A stretch of 64,000 bases of DNA. Source: Massospora cicadina. Its lineage: Eukaryota > Entomophthoromycota > Entomophthoromycetes > Entomophthorales > Entomophthoraceae. The DNA lies in the NCBI GenBank assembly GCA_022478985.1, contig JAKSZP010009262.1, positions 62,001-126,000 of the forward strand. Reading direction: 5' to 3'. The notes below the pieces were generated by a model, which searched no databases, had not been told where the DNA came from, and saw only the letters and a program-made list of their open reading frames with translations. The translations under genes were made by a program, and so were the position numbers. The stretch's first letter is position 1. Every line of letters begins with the position of its first letter. Below are positions 22,221-33,359 of this stretch, one piece after another.

Positions 22221-23083
22221 TGTTCAGAATAAAGAAAGTCATAGGCCTCAAGTCCGTCTCTTATGCAAAAGAATGACCTAGCTCATGTATTAGTTGAGCA
22301 CTGGATTACAGTAAACTCCTTCAGAGGTCCTGCCCACCCACTCTTTTCTCAAACTCTGCTCTTTTGAATACAAATTAATAATATTTTCAATTGGAGTCAC
22401 CCAGGCAATAGTTCACCTCCCCGAGCCTATTTCTCTATTAGCCATCTATTATACTCATTTCTCCAGAGCATCAAAATGGTAAACTATTGATAATAGCCTA
22501 AGATATGGTATATCAAACCCTTTTAATCCTAGTATATCTATTCTTGTTACCTAAGTAAACAAGAAACCAATTTTTAAGCCTAATGCCTTATAGGTACCTA
22601 CCAAGTATAAATGATGGTTAAAAGTCCTGTAATTTGAGGATGCCTTAGATTACACCAAGTTACCATTCTATCTAACTATATCACCCGCCAATTTAAGGGT
22701 ATAATGACATTAGTTTCTTCTTTCAACAAATAATTGTCCGCTTATCATTCCTTGGTCTGTCGCTGCGCTATTTTATATTCCATTCTCTAAGTAAAAAACG
22801 GCAGCCCTTGTAAGGTTAGTCATCAATCTATTCTATAGTATATTTCACTATAATACCTTTTAGTACCTGCTTTTTATGATTTTCTTTATTTATAAAGCCG
22901 CCTTTTCACTATGTTTCTTGTCCGGATAGACACCTTGGTGATGAACGCCCTCCTGTGACCCAAGATGTACATGGCCCTTTTGTGGATGTTCCACTCATTC
23001 AATCCATCAAAAACTCTGAGACAGAGATAATTCTGAAAATAATTTTTTATTTCAAACAAAAAAATCATTTTTAAAATTTTTCA
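22221..23083 (+). repeat. LTR5, 3' LTR of element G
   Basis: Direct copy of 13548-14502, beginning TGTTCAGAA and ending near TTTTCA at 23083. The right boundary is placed where similarity to element B's LTR1 begins. Confidence 0.6.
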
Positions 23084-23286
23084 TGTGTTTGATTCCATTA
23101 TTTATAATTTATTGATAACAATCTATACTCCAATTTAAAAGGCAATCCCAATTTACCTTTCCACCCAATATCGCCTAATACTAAGGCACTCAAACAATTA
23201 TAACTCACAATCAGTCTTAGTGGATTATACCCATTCCGCCATACTGACTTAGGGCTTGTTGTGAAGTCATATCATAAATCGCAACA
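23084..23286 (-). repeat. Inner piece of element B's 3' LTR1
   Basis: Matches the last 200 bp of LTR1 at 47280-47483 (landmarks TTTACCTTTCCACCCA, GGATTATACCCATT). It ends AATCGCAACA at 23286 and is followed by the polypurine tract TTAGCCCCTTGAC (minus strand GTCAAGGGGCTAA), as expected for a 3' LTR read on the minus strand. Confidence 0.7.
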
Positions 23287-23437
23287 TTAGCCCCTTGACT
23301 GGATGATAAGGCTCCTATTGCTTATATGCCTGTAAGAACTTTTCATGCACTCAGTTAGTGATCCAACCACTTGTGGGGTCCTTGATGGCATAGGCGCTGA
23401 CACTTGTTTTCTCAACTTTTGTGAATGGGCCAATTCA

Positions 23438-23640
23438 TTAGCTGGACAACTTGTGTTTCTGGCCAAACCCATATTGATCATGGAATAGAACCATATCGCC
23501 ATCTTTAAACTGAGCCAACCTGCTACGCCATACCTTATTGACAGCCTTATTTCTGATCTTCTTAGCTAAACTGAAGGAGTACGCTTCAGTTTGCAATTTA
23601 ATTAACTTTTCCACTAGGTTAGTCAAATAACGTGGGGATT
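23438..23640 (-). pseudogene. Element B integrase C-terminal segment
   Basis: The minus strand encodes SLAKKIRNKAVNKVWRSRLA followed by QFKDGDMVLFHDQYGFG. It corresponds to the integrase C-terminal region where a basic helix precedes a small SH3-like barrel (consensus F..GD.VLL). 62 codons are open. The GPY/F motif itself is not seen before the LTR. Confidence 0.6.
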
Positions 23641-23826
23641 AATTTCGCCAGTATCTTCCACTCACGCATAGAGCAGAGCCAAGAGCAGGGTGTCATCCAT
23701 ATAGTAGCTGAAAGGGGCATTTCCTCGTGGCAGAATGGTAGCTAATGTTATAGGCAAAAATGGCGGTGGAAAGGAGAGAGCTCCAATCATAAGGCCGATC
23801 TTTTACCAACTTTTGGAGTATATTCA

Positions 23827-24177
23827 CTAAAGTTCCATTAACTCGCTCGACCATACTATTAGACTCAGGTGATATGGGGTCATTAGCACTTCACAGACGG
23901 CCATCAGATTCATTAAGCTTGTGTAAGATGGAGGAAGTGAAGTGGTTCCGTTGTCAGTAAGGATGAACTGAGGACAGCTGTGTCGCTGAATTATACATTC
24001 CATCACAAACTTGCCCACTGTGACCTCGCCCAAATCACGTATTGTCCTGGCCTCAACCCACCTGGTCAAGTGTTCAATTGCCACCAGAATGTACTTGGAC
24101 TGATTAGCTCCCATTGGCAGAGAGCCAATGACATCAGAGAAAACGTATACAATGCAAAATCGGGTTTTATTAACCAA
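23827..24177 (-). pseudogene. Element B integrase core
   Basis: 116 open codons on the minus strand: FSDVIGSLPMGANQSKYILV, then HLTRWVEARTIRDLGEVTVG, then CPQFILTDNGT and LMTPYHLS. The first Asp (SDVIG) and the second Asp (TDNG) of the D,D-35-E triad are present. The Glu is also present, in MVERVNG, but one base out of frame after 23870. Integrase joins the cDNA ends to the host chromosome. It is closely related to the dead copy at 145-560. Confidence 0.85.
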
Positions 24178-24362
24178 TAGGAAGTCTTACAGTGGAATAG
24201 CTTTTTCTACTTGGCACTGGTGGCAGCAGGAAATGGTTTCAAGCACATCAAAGTTCATGTTTTCCAATAATACTGAAGATGCAACAGTTTCAAAAACTTA
24301 TGCACTCCAACATATCTGACTGACTTATGTGCGCTCATGATAATACTAGGCTGTGCTGAGGG

Positions 24363-24860
24363 TCACAGGAAGTTCACCATCAAGTCACCAATCCACTTGT
24401 ACAATTCAACATTCCACTGGAAGGTATAAGCTCGCATTTCATCTAACGTCTTTCTGACTTTTGGCAGCTCATCATCATACTTTCCACTAAGCATCTTGTT
24501 GTACATTATGTCACTTAAATCCTCTGTCATTGCAATTGTTGGTGGCCTTGACAAGCAATCAGTAATCTATTGTTTTGCCCTCAGGTCGGTGGAGAATCTC
24601 AAAGTCAAAAGACTGCAGTTTGAGGACCCACCATGTTTGCCGCCCTTCAGGTCTTTGAGGTTATGCAGCCAGCGTAACAAAGCATGATTTTGCCACTTTA
24701 AACTTCATCCCATGCAAGTACACTCTAAATTTGTTTATACTTGTAAATCACTGCTAAGAACTCCTGGCCAGTCATAGTGTAATTATGTTCGTGGAAGTTC
24801 AGGCTTTGACTGCAGTACGCCACTGGGTGATCCTCCCCTTTTAGATTTTTTGTGATAAGA
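24363..24860 (-). pseudogene. Element B RNase H end and linker to integrase
   Basis: The minus strand at about 24580-24790 carries the RNase H tail (landmarks LLRWLHNLKDLKG, GPQTAVF) in broken frames. An open piece (24554-24363) encodes the RNase H-integrase linker (DEMRAYTFQWNVELYKWIGD). The same order is seen in A. No catalytic DEDD set can be assembled with confidence. Confidence 0.5.
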
Positions 24861-25012
24861 CTTCCTCAATGGCGGAAAGGGATGCAACTGTCTGTACAAT
24901 GAACCCCTTGTCAAAATTTGGCTAGCGCAGCACTGGCTGACTGATTAGCATCGTTTGAAGTGTATTAAAGGAGAATTGGCGACGTTCCATCTATCAAATG
25001 TAGCATCCTTTT

Positions 25013-25690
25013 TTAAAGCTCAAACAGCAGATCGCCAAGAAGACTAAAATTTTGTATAAAGCTGCGGTAGTAGCCAACCATGTCTAAAAAGACTTGTATA
25101 TCATGCTTACTAGTTGGTGTAGACATCTTTTGGATAGCCTCCACCTTGGCAGTTGAGGCTTCAGTCTGGTCGCATCTACCACAAACCCAATGTACTCCAG
25201 TTAGTTCTTGAATAAGTGCCACTCATGGGGCTTGATTTTGATGTTGGCCTCTGCAAGCTGGCGGAAAACCTCCTCCGGATGGGTAAGGTGCTTGGAAAAT
25301 GTAAGAAAAACACATAGATATTGTTAAGGTTTATGAGAACACATGACAGCTTCAGGTCGCTGAGAATGGTGTCCACGGCCTGTTGAAACGTAGCTGGGTC
25401 ATTATACAGCCCTTGCAGCATCTGAGTCAGTTGAAAAAGCCCCTTAGATGTGATAATGGCGCATTTCTACTGTTTCACCATGGGAAACTCAATTTGCCAT
25501 TAGCTGGATGTCAAAAGTTTGAGCAGAGAAGTAATGAGCTCCTCTCAACTGATCCAAGGCATTATCAATTTGCAGCAAGGGATATGAGTCCTTTTTTGTA
25601 ATGCTGTTGAGCTTCTTGTAGTCTATTACTACTCAATTGGTGCTGTCCTTCTTTTTGACAATCAGAACAGGCGAAGCCCATGGACTCTTT
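25013..25690 (-). pseudogene. Element B reverse transcriptase, active site lost
   Basis: Right to left: fingers region near 25690-25600, the palm segment (25421-25176) with LYNDPATFQQAVDTILSDLK and CVLINLNNIYVF, then the connection (25222-25013) with PTSKHDIQVFLDMVGYYRSF. The active-site YLDDI is NLNNI here, so both aspartates are Asn. It is colinear with A (1197-2068). Confidence 0.8.
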
Positions 25691-26639
25691 TAATGATTCA
25701 AGCATCCATTGTTAAAGCAGCTTATTGATTTCCTCAGTTGCTACTTCCTTAGCTGCCCTAGATTGGCGGATTGGCTGAGAATTGATGGGAGGATGATCCC
25801 CAGTGTCCACTCAATGGATCACCCCCAAGCACACCCTAAGTCATGATTGTCAACAGTAAAAATCTCCTTATGTTTTTCAAATAAAGATATTGCTTGATCT
25901 TGCTACTCTTCCAATAGCCAACTATAATTTTGTGCGGTACCACCATCATTACACCAGGATGAAAATTAATCAGTAACACAGATTCATCCGGTGACCTGAA
26001 CTCATCAGCCTAGAGGACCTCCCCAACAGTGATCAAGTGTATTTACGCCTATATTTGATGTTGACAGATTTGCATTGATTTGTGCTGTAAATTTGATAAC
26101 GATACCTTGATCTCTCCATGTCCTAAGAGTATGATGCCTGGAGCCACGTGAAACTCAAGCCACGATTGCTTATAAGGACTAATGTCTTTCCCATAGAGCC
26201 CTGCCAGTACTTCTACCTCTAACTCAGCGTTTATTATGACTTGATGTACTGAGGGGATGGTTTTAGTCCCAGCATCTTGGAGAGGCGACCCTTAATACGC
26301 ACATATATGCTGAGGAAGAGCCTGTATTCTCCTCTCTAATCAATGGTAACGAACTGGAATCATACCATCACTATAGGCGAGGTTGATCTGCCCCAGATGC
26401 ACCAGATCCCTGGGTACTCCGCTGGAGAAGAAATAAATCAGGATCTACTGTCCTGAAATTTCCAATTGTCTCTTCCACCATATCGACGACACCCCTGATT
26501 TGTTTCATGAATGCAGTTTCAATTAACAGGTCTTAATTATTATATGGCAACACTATTGATGGGTCTACAATGACAATAGACACAAACCACAATGGAAGCG
26601 CGCTGTATGCTCCCTTTAGAGACCATGTTCTCAACTCCA

Positions 26640-26770
26640 GCAGTCCCATACACCATTTGGTGTTCCACATCATGTATTAAGGTCAACTTAGCTACCAATT
26701 TAGTGGACACTATGTTAATTAAAGCTCCTAAATCTATTATAGCGTGGGCTCAGGTCTTGGCTACAACGAT
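26640..26770 (-). pseudogene. Element B aspartic protease fragment
   Basis: The minus strand reads AIIDLGALINIVSTKLVAKL, matching the A copy at 2980-3135. D-L-G replaces the catalytic D-T/S-G. Confidence 0.6.
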
Positions 26771-27161
26771 GTCACAATATATACACTCAGGATATGTGGA
26801 ATATTGACTGTTTAACACATGGGCATACAAAGGCTCTTTTTTCCCAAGGAAGCTCATAATTCCCTCAACAACTTTGAGGTATTCTTGGATGATAGTGTCA
26901 ACCAGAAGGGCGACGTTTACTCCACGCAGGAAAGGTGCATTGGAGGAGGGGTCTAGCTTGTCAGGGAAACTTTATCAAACATTTGACAAGAGTATGGCTT
27001 TGATTGGTCCATAGACCCTCCTTCCTCCATATCCTCGCCTTGCACTTGTGTCAATACATTCACCCTTCCAACTGGCTGCTGGTATAAGAATGCGCTGCTG
27101 TATGGAGGAAATTCCCTTTGAATAGACTACTACAGGTTCAGGTGGGACGTTTGTGGTTGGG

Positions 27162-28088
27162 CTAGCGGGGGTAGAGAGTCCCATCTCTACTCCGCTCTAA
27201 CTTTTCCCTGATAGTACTGTTCCTGCAGTAAATGATGAACCTGATTATTGGGGCATCTTTTTGCCAAATGCCCAGGGCGGCACATTCAAAACAATTACCC
27301 CGTAGGGTCTGAATTCTTGATTGTTGTAAGAGGGTCTTGCCAATAATTTGATCATGGGCGATTGTAGTTATCAAACCAAGGTCAGTAGTTGGAAAATTGT
27401 GGTAAGCAGATCTGGGATGAAAGTTGAACTACTGAGGGAAACTCAGTGGAATCTGAATTAAACGGTCAAATTTCTTCAGATAAAAAGGTTTGATAATGGT
27501 GGTGGTATGCTTCCGCTCTGTATTTGGTGGAGGGAAGGTTACAGATATCCGGCGCAACGTCTGAATGATCTTTAGCAGAGGCTGTCGTTGTACAACATTG
27601 GGTTCATGGCATTTTAAAGCTCATGATATGGATTCAATGTGGAGTTCATCACTATGCAAACGTTATTTTCAGATAAAAATTTTGCCCCAATTAGCACATG
27701 ATCTTCTGCTGTAAACCAATCAGCAAATGTGGTGAGGGTCTCACCATGCTTAACCCAATAGTCAAGAACTTAGCCGCTGCTGCGACATCTTTTCAGGTCC
27801 TCCAAACAACCAGAGCATAATATCCTTTTCCTCTTGATAAGAAATAGAACTGTTTGGAAGGTAACATGTGACTTGATCGGCACTTATAACATTCAAGGAG
27901 GATACTAACAGTTTTGCTTTTCGCTAATCTGAGGCTCCTTCTGTTACAAACTCAAATCGCTTAGGGAACCCATTAAATTTCCCATTGTGAAAAAATAATG
28001 CAGCTTATTAATACAGACCTCCTGCAAAGGCACCTCCTGCTTCTTGAGTAGAGCGTCCAAGGCTAGTTTAAGTTCCACATATTCCACT
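27162..28088 (-). pseudogene. Element B Gag with decayed zinc knuckle
   Basis: 27374-27162 contains CFECAALGIWQKDAP, a zinc knuckle that kept C-x2-C and lost the His and the last Cys. 28088-27944 encodes VELKLALDALLKKQEVPLQEV, homologous to the A Gag start. About 390 bp present in A are missing here. The Gag frame is then cut by element E at 28094 and resumes at 46789. Confidence 0.6.
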
Positions 28089-28093
28089 GGTGC
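28089..28093. repeat. TSD of element E (GGTGC), left copy
   Basis: GGTGC here and at 46784-46788. In element A the uninterrupted sequence reads ACTGGTGCAGTA (5501-5510 region), so the duplication is of host sequence. Confidence 0.9.
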
Positions 28094-28983
28094 TATCATG
28101 TTTACATAACCTTGTTGAGAGCACAAACAGCAAAAATAAGGCTGGGAGGCAGGATGTCTAAAAGGTCAAATTGCAGGACTATCTGACCTTAAGCACACCT
28201 TGGATCAACGCTGGGTACAATATAGGTATGCTCAGGTTGTTACAAGTGAGGTGTCTAAAGCACAGCCCCTTTTTTAGCTCTCACGCTAAATTTGATGATT
28301 TTTTATTTTGAACAATGATGGCTCAACTTTTTAATCTCTGAAAGGGGTTTTAAAACCCATTCTATTTATAAAATTGCGAGCTGGCTCAGGTTCAACTTTA
28401 ATCAAGCACTCAATTAAGGTCAGTTTCTAAGTATTTCACACTTTCAGATGGAGACGTGCTCCTATTAGTGCGCCAAGGCTTGGTACCACTTTTGCCAATC
28501 AATAATTTCCCCGAGATAGCTTAATTATGTTTGCTCAAGACCAGCGTTTCTTGTTGATCATCTTCCACAATAAACCCCATAGTCGTTTTTAAGTTTTTCT
28601 ATGTTAACATGAATGAACCTGTTTGCAGACCTCTTTGAGGAGGTCTTGTAACATGTTAGCCAGTTTATTTCTTTTAAATTAAGAACAGCCTCAGGTACAC
28701 CGTTGGGCCTGCCAGGTCCCCTTTAAACCAGGTAACCCGTGCACTCTATCCTTATACAAAAATCAACTTTGAATTGCCCCTTGGGGCACAGCCAAGTTTT
28801 GTTGTTTGCTCGTTCTATTATTATTTTTACTGTGCTACACACCCTAGCCTGATATCTCCTTAAGACCCAGCTTCCTCTGCTGTTCTATTTATATGTTCGC
28901 TCTGACAATGAGTTCCCTTGCTTTGCCCTTTGTTTTGTGCATGCCAAGCTGGGAACTGGAGATTTATAGACGCTCTCTTGACA
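28094..28983 (+). repeat. LTR4, 5' LTR of element E
   Basis: 890 bp, starting TATCATGTTTACAT (TG changed to TA) and ending CTCTCTTGACA. It matches the two parts of the 3' LTR throughout, including GGTGCGCCAAGGCTTGGTACC or GTGCGCCAAGGCTTGG and CAGCCTCAGGTACACCG. Confidence 0.85.
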
Positions 28984-29755
28984 TTAGATGACCAACCACT
29001 TAAATTTATGTGCATGATTTTTTTTCGTGTGGGACTTTCATGAAGTGCAAACAGTGTGCGCCAGCTTGTGGCTATGGCCGTATAGGGCACAACATTGGTT
29101 TCACATTTTGCTGAGGGTTGAACGTTCCAGTGTTTTTCTCTCCATACCTCTAACTTGAAAGTACTCACCCTTCTTTCCTGTACCTGGTGGATACAGATGC
29201 TTCTCAATCCAAGGTTTGTGATTCCCTGACTTTCAACTAAATTTGATAAAATCAATACCAAAAAACGTTTTTTTGGTGCCACATTGAGACAGTGCATGCA
29301 GGATCATTGACGAAAAGCTTGGTGGTGTTGGCCTTGGATAATGTTGTAAATCCCTTCTCAGAAAGGGGTATAGGGTCATTAGTGGCCCAAAACGCGTTTT
29401 ATAATGACGTTTCCTTATATACTACCTAGCCATATATCTTCCCTTATGGCTCAAATATGGACTCCATTTCAGTGTATCAAATCACCCCAGAAAAGCGCGC
29501 ATGACCACAACAATGATCTGTGGAACACAGGAGGTGGATAAGGTATTACAATTACAATACAAAAACGTTTATGCAGTTTCTGAAGATCTGGTGGGATATG
29601 TGGCCTCAGTAGTAAGAGTAGCCAAATATCCTTATCCATTCTTTGATGCAGAAACGTACCCTGGGGGATGTTAGACCCTAAAGAAACGTTTGATGGTGAA
29701 TTGTTGGCGTTTTATGCTTAAAATAAAGATCATTAGGGTTATTTTTTACTGGCTG
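28984..29755 (+). pseudogene. Element E leader and remains of Gag
   Basis: Between the 5' LTR and the protease there are only about 770 bp, less than a normal Gag. No zinc knuckle can be read. A 145-codon open frame on the opposite strand (29297-28860) runs across the LTR boundary and is taken as chance. Confidence 0.35.
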
Positions 29756-30390
29756 CTACCCTTTCATCCCCTTTATGGAAAATCAGCACTACTATTTTGG
29801 TGGATAAAGGAGCCTCTGATCATTTTATTGACCAAGATCTAGCTGACTACCTTGAACTGAGTTATTTGCCATGTGTTATGGTTAGAGGAGGGGCTTCCCA
29901 AGGTATTCCCACGCTGAAAAGTATGGGTTTAGTGGATTCTTAAGTTGGTAAATATCATTTGTCTGAATGCTTAAAGGCTATCCAAAGCTTCTTGTACCCC
30001 ATCATTTTGAGTGTGGAGTGTTGGCGAAAGTTTACGTCAGAACCAACTTGAAAGAAAATAACTTGTCTTTAACTTTATAAAATGGTCACGAGTTAGTTGT
30101 CTCTTTGTCTGAAGCCAACTTTCAGGGCATTTTGCCCCACTGGCCTAGATGTTCATACCTTCAGTCTTACCCGTTGGTAAAGCCCTCTCTGGAGGTATCC
30201 TTACCTTCCTGTTTGGAGGAGCTGGAACCTTCGTTTGATGCAGCTTCAGCTAATGTGCTACCAGACCACTTAGAGTTTGATTGCAAATCCAAGCTCACCA
30301 TTGATTTAGTGCTTATATCTTCCCCAATATTTCCATTGACTATAAGAGGTAGCGGCCTTAGATGTGTAAGTTAAGTAGCAGTTAGCCAAA
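29756..30390 (+). pseudogene. Element E aspartic protease and linker
   Basis: STTILVDKGASDHFIDQDLA encodes the protease active-site strand, with D-K-G where chromoviruses have D-S-G (VDSGATHNFI). The frame changes then give an 89-codon open piece (30105-30374) with PDHLEFDCKSKLTID, the usual linker before RT (LPEHRPYDCKIDL in relatives). The protease would cleave the polyprotein. Confidence 0.6.
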
Positions 30391-30394
30391 GGCG

Positions 30395-30870
30395 CAATTT
30401 TGCAGTGCAGCTCCCCAGTATGTTCCCAAATTTTCTTTTTAGAGAAGGCTGATGGTACCTTACACTCAAGCGGAGACTATTGGAATCTCAACAACGTCAC
30501 AGTACCTGATTTACATCCCATCCCACTGGACTCATAGATTTCACGCTATGTGGAAGAGGCGAGAGTCTTCTGCAAGTTGAATTGTTTAAACGCATGCAAT
30601 CAGATCTGGATCAAGAAGGGACAGGAGTTGCTGACTGCATTATGTTTCAAAAAAGGGATTTTCCAATTCTTGGTTTTTCTCGTTGGGCTTGAAAGTGACC
30701 CTTCTATCCTTTTAAGCCATATTGATGCATCTTTGGGGGTCCTTCTGGGGGTATGTGCGGTAGTTTACACGGATGATATTTTAGTTTTTTCCCTTGATAA
30801 TGAGTACCATACAGTGCACCTTTGGCAGGTGGTGGAGAGTTTGAGGGCTGCTGACCTCACATTAAATTAA
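30395..30870 (+). pseudogene. Element E reverse transcriptase
   Basis: GDYWNLNNVTVPDLHPIP (fingers), then VFCKLNCLNACNQI where the first catalytic Asp (KLDL) is Asn. KKGIFQFLVFLVGLES stands for the segment before the active site, and AVVYTDDILVFSLD for the active-site box, with both aspartates kept. 106 codons are open at 30550-30870. Copies viral RNA to DNA in the particle. Losing the motif A aspartate would abolish activity even though YTDD survives. Confidence 0.85.
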
Positions 30871-31139
30871 GTAAGTGCAAATTTTTTACGTCGTAGGTCA
30901 CCTTTCTGGGAACGTCGTGTTTGATTAAGGGCACATGATAACTCCATACAAGGAGAAGACGATTTGTGAGTAGCTCACTCCAACTTCAGTTAAGGATTTG
31001 AGGAGCTTTTTGGATACGTTCAAGTTCCTTAAGAAGCTCACACCAAACCTTTATGAAGCTGTAGCGCCTTTGTATAAGACAAGTGGGGCAAAATTACTTC
31101 AGTGATCCCCCGTTTTGAAGGATGCCTTCCAAGAAGTAA

Positions 31140-31495
31140 AGTGTACTTTGCAGCCCACTTCCGTTCTTCGCCATGTCAACCTCTATAAAGAGTTCATTGT
31201 TGCTTCAGATGCCTCCAACTTTTCCATAGCAGCGGCCCTTACTACAAGTAGGTGAAGATGGAACAGAGCATCTTGTGGGATATTTTTCTAGGAAAATGTC
31301 CCTACCAGAGTTAAACTACGCTGTATATGATAAAGAGTTGTTAGCAGTGGTTGAGGCGCTAGCCTATTGGCGTCATTACTTGCATTACTCATCCAAATCC
31401 TTCCGCGTATGTAAAGATCACCATGCCTTAATTTACTACCGCGCACCTCATATCTTAACCTATGGCAAACCCTCTGGCATTAGAACCTAGCCCAA
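31140..31495 (+). pseudogene. Element E RNase H
   Basis: LRHVNLYKEFIVASDASNFS holds the first catalytic Asp (ASDAS); after a frame change GYFSRKMSLPELNYAVYDKE contains the Glu, and LLAVVEALAYWRHYL follows. VCKDHHALIYY carries the region of the second Asp (normally TDHKSL), so the Asp is in KDHH. 71 codons are open at 31275-31490. Confidence 0.8.
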
Positions 31496-31839
31496 TTTTT
31501 ATTTTCTACTGAGTTTACTAATTGGATAGGAGAATGGTTTAAAGGATGCTTTGAGCTTCAATCCTGCATAAGCTCCCAATCCTAAGGAGGTTGAGGTTCA
31601 AAACCCCATCTTATGATTTCACCCGGTAAGATTGTGTCAACATCCTCTTCCTTAGCGAATGGCCAGTGCTCGCTCCTCTAGAAAATTTTCAGGAATGTGG
31701 TATGTTCAGAAAGTAGTCCTTTCTCAGCCTTAGTCAGCCGAATATACTATAATCCTTACCAAGCGCGCATACAATCAGGGGGACATCACCAGAGGTTATC
31801 ACGTAAAAGTTGAGATGGTGTGGTTTCAGGGGCACCTAT

Positions 31840-32600
31840 GGGTTACTGCTGGACCATTCGCCTGGATAACATCCAGGATTATCATGACAGAGTCACCGTT
31901 GGCCATCCTGGGAAGGCGAAGATGTTAGATCTAATCCGCTGCATTTACAATTGGAAGGGGTTAGCTGCACAGGTGGGCAGGTATTGTAAAGAGTGCTTAG
32001 TCTGAAACCAAATGAAACCAAATCGCCAGCCTCTAGCGTGGTTGGTGGTACCATTTCAAAAGGCTTATGGGCCTTGGACTTCCTTAATGGTAGATTTTAT
32101 TGTATAATGCTTTTATCTGATGGTTATGATGCTATCATGGTGGTGGACCTTTTAAAAAGTTTACCCACTTTATTCCTTTCAGAACCACAGTCACCGCGAC
32201 TGAGATGGCTAGGCTTTTTGTTACTCATGTGTTTGTTCTTCACGGGGTCCATCAGTAAAAATTAGGGATCAGGGACACCAGTTTAGCTCCGTCTTTTAAG
32301 AATAATTGTGTATGACTCTTCAGATTCGCCCCTGTTGTTCAACTGCCTATCACCCTCAATCAGATGGGCAGACTGAACAAGTGAACCAGTGCCTCAAACA
32401 GTCCTTGCGGTGTTACACCGCCCAGATCATTCAGATTGGGTTTTTATCTCCTCATGGCCCAATTAGTTATAACAATGCCCAATATGCATCAATCAGTTGT
32501 TCCCCCTTCTTTGTCAACTATGGCTTCAATCCCACCTTCAACATGGAGTCATATATGGATCCAAGGTGGAAGCGGTGGTGGACTTAGCAAAATTGATCAA
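31840..32600 (+). pseudogene. Element E integrase
   Basis: The zinc domain is YHDRVTVGHPGKAKMLDLIR then RYCKECLV (HHCC). The core has SLMVDFIV (first Asp), VKIRDQGHQFSS (second Asp) and STAYHPQSDGQTEQVNQCL (Glu), then SPFFVNYGFNP. All three catalytic residues survive, in at least four frames. DGQTEQVNQ is typical of chromovirus integrases. Confidence 0.85.
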
Positions 32601-32630
32601 GAATTACACCAGGGGTGAGCAAAAATTTAG

Positions 32631-33110
32631 ATGCAGCCATGCAGGATAAATAAGAACGCTGATGGTAAGAGACAATTTGGATTAGCATACAAGGAAGGAG
32701 ATCTCGTGATGCTGGATGCTAAAATCAAAATCAATCAACAATGCAAAAAACTGGGACCAAAGAGGATTGGGCCATATCGCGTTAACAAAAATGGGCCACG
32801 CCTCATATTAGTTGGATCTACCCTCTCATTTTTAATCTTTAAAGTATTCCACGAAAGCAACCTCACGTTGTTTAAAGGCCTCAACCAGAGATTCCTAAGG
32901 ATGATCTCATGGATGGGGCGCCAGAGTGTGAAGTGGAGGAGATTGTAGCCTCTCATCAGGTAAGAAGACTCGAGTACCTTGTATACTGGAAGGGATTAGA
33001 TGCATTAGAGAACAGTTAAGTCCCAGCATGCGACTGCGCTCAAGCCAAAGATCTAATTGTAGCATTCCACGAGCATTTCCCTGAGGCTGCAAAATCAAAG
33101 TTTAACCAAG
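32631..33110 (+). pseudogene. Element E integrase GPY/F module and chromodomain
   Basis: An open piece (32631-32948) has KLGPKRIGPYRVNKN, the GPY/F module, followed by FKVFHESNLTLFKG. In the next frame comes EVEEIVASHQVRRLEYLVYW, then KGLDALENS and FHEHFPEAAKS, a chromodomain (consensus EVE.IL..R...YLV.WKGY....WEP). The Trp after ENS is a stop. Chromodomains recognise histone marks and steer insertion; the aromatic cage residues cannot all be checked. Confidence 0.8.
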
Positions 33111-33198
33111 CCGTTGCTGCCATAAAGTTTGCTCCTTATCACAAAAGATTCCTTGGCAAATGCCATGGAGGGTGTAATGCCCAAAAAAGGATAAATAA

Positions 33199-33359
33199 TG
33201 TCATGTTTACATGACCTTATTGATGGCACCATCAACAGGGACAAAACTGGGAGGCAGAAGGTCCAAAGAGTCAAATTGCAGGACCTTCCTGACCTTAAGA
33301 ATACCTTGAATTAACGCTGGTACAAGCTAGGTATGCCTAGGTTAGCACAAGTGAGGGTC
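33199..33359 (+). repeat. LTR4, 3' LTR of element E, first part
   Basis: Starts TGTCATGTTTACATGACC. Interrupted by element F at 33360; the LTR resumes at 46051. Total LTR length without F and its duplication is about 894 bp, matching the 5' LTR (890 bp). Confidence 0.9.
33355..33359. repeat. TSD of element F (GGGTC), left copy
   Basis: GGGTC at 33355-33359 and 46046-46050, both directly abutting the F LTR ends. Confidence 0.95.

Larger units (their letters stand above)
13548..23083 (+). mobile_element. Element G: Ty3/gypsy element (LTR5 family), interrupted by H
   Basis: Two direct copies of an about 0.9-kb sequence (13548-14502 and 22221-23083) bracket plus-strand pol fragments: RT at 16690-17300 and integrase at 20895-21500. 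RNase H should lie between 17300 and 17840, where decay is strong. Element H (17841-20805) is inserted between RNase H and integrase. Directly after the 5' LTR, 14503-14520 shows a decayed form (TGTGCTCA) of the primer-binding site used by the other families. The exact LTR ends are by-eye estimates, and no matching TSD was found, fitting an old insertion. Confidence 0.7.

Noticed and set aside
28860..29297. 145-codon open frame on the minus strand across the E LTR boundary
   Set aside because: It runs through the LTR end into the leader, contains no domain, and is not kept in the other LTR4 copy.
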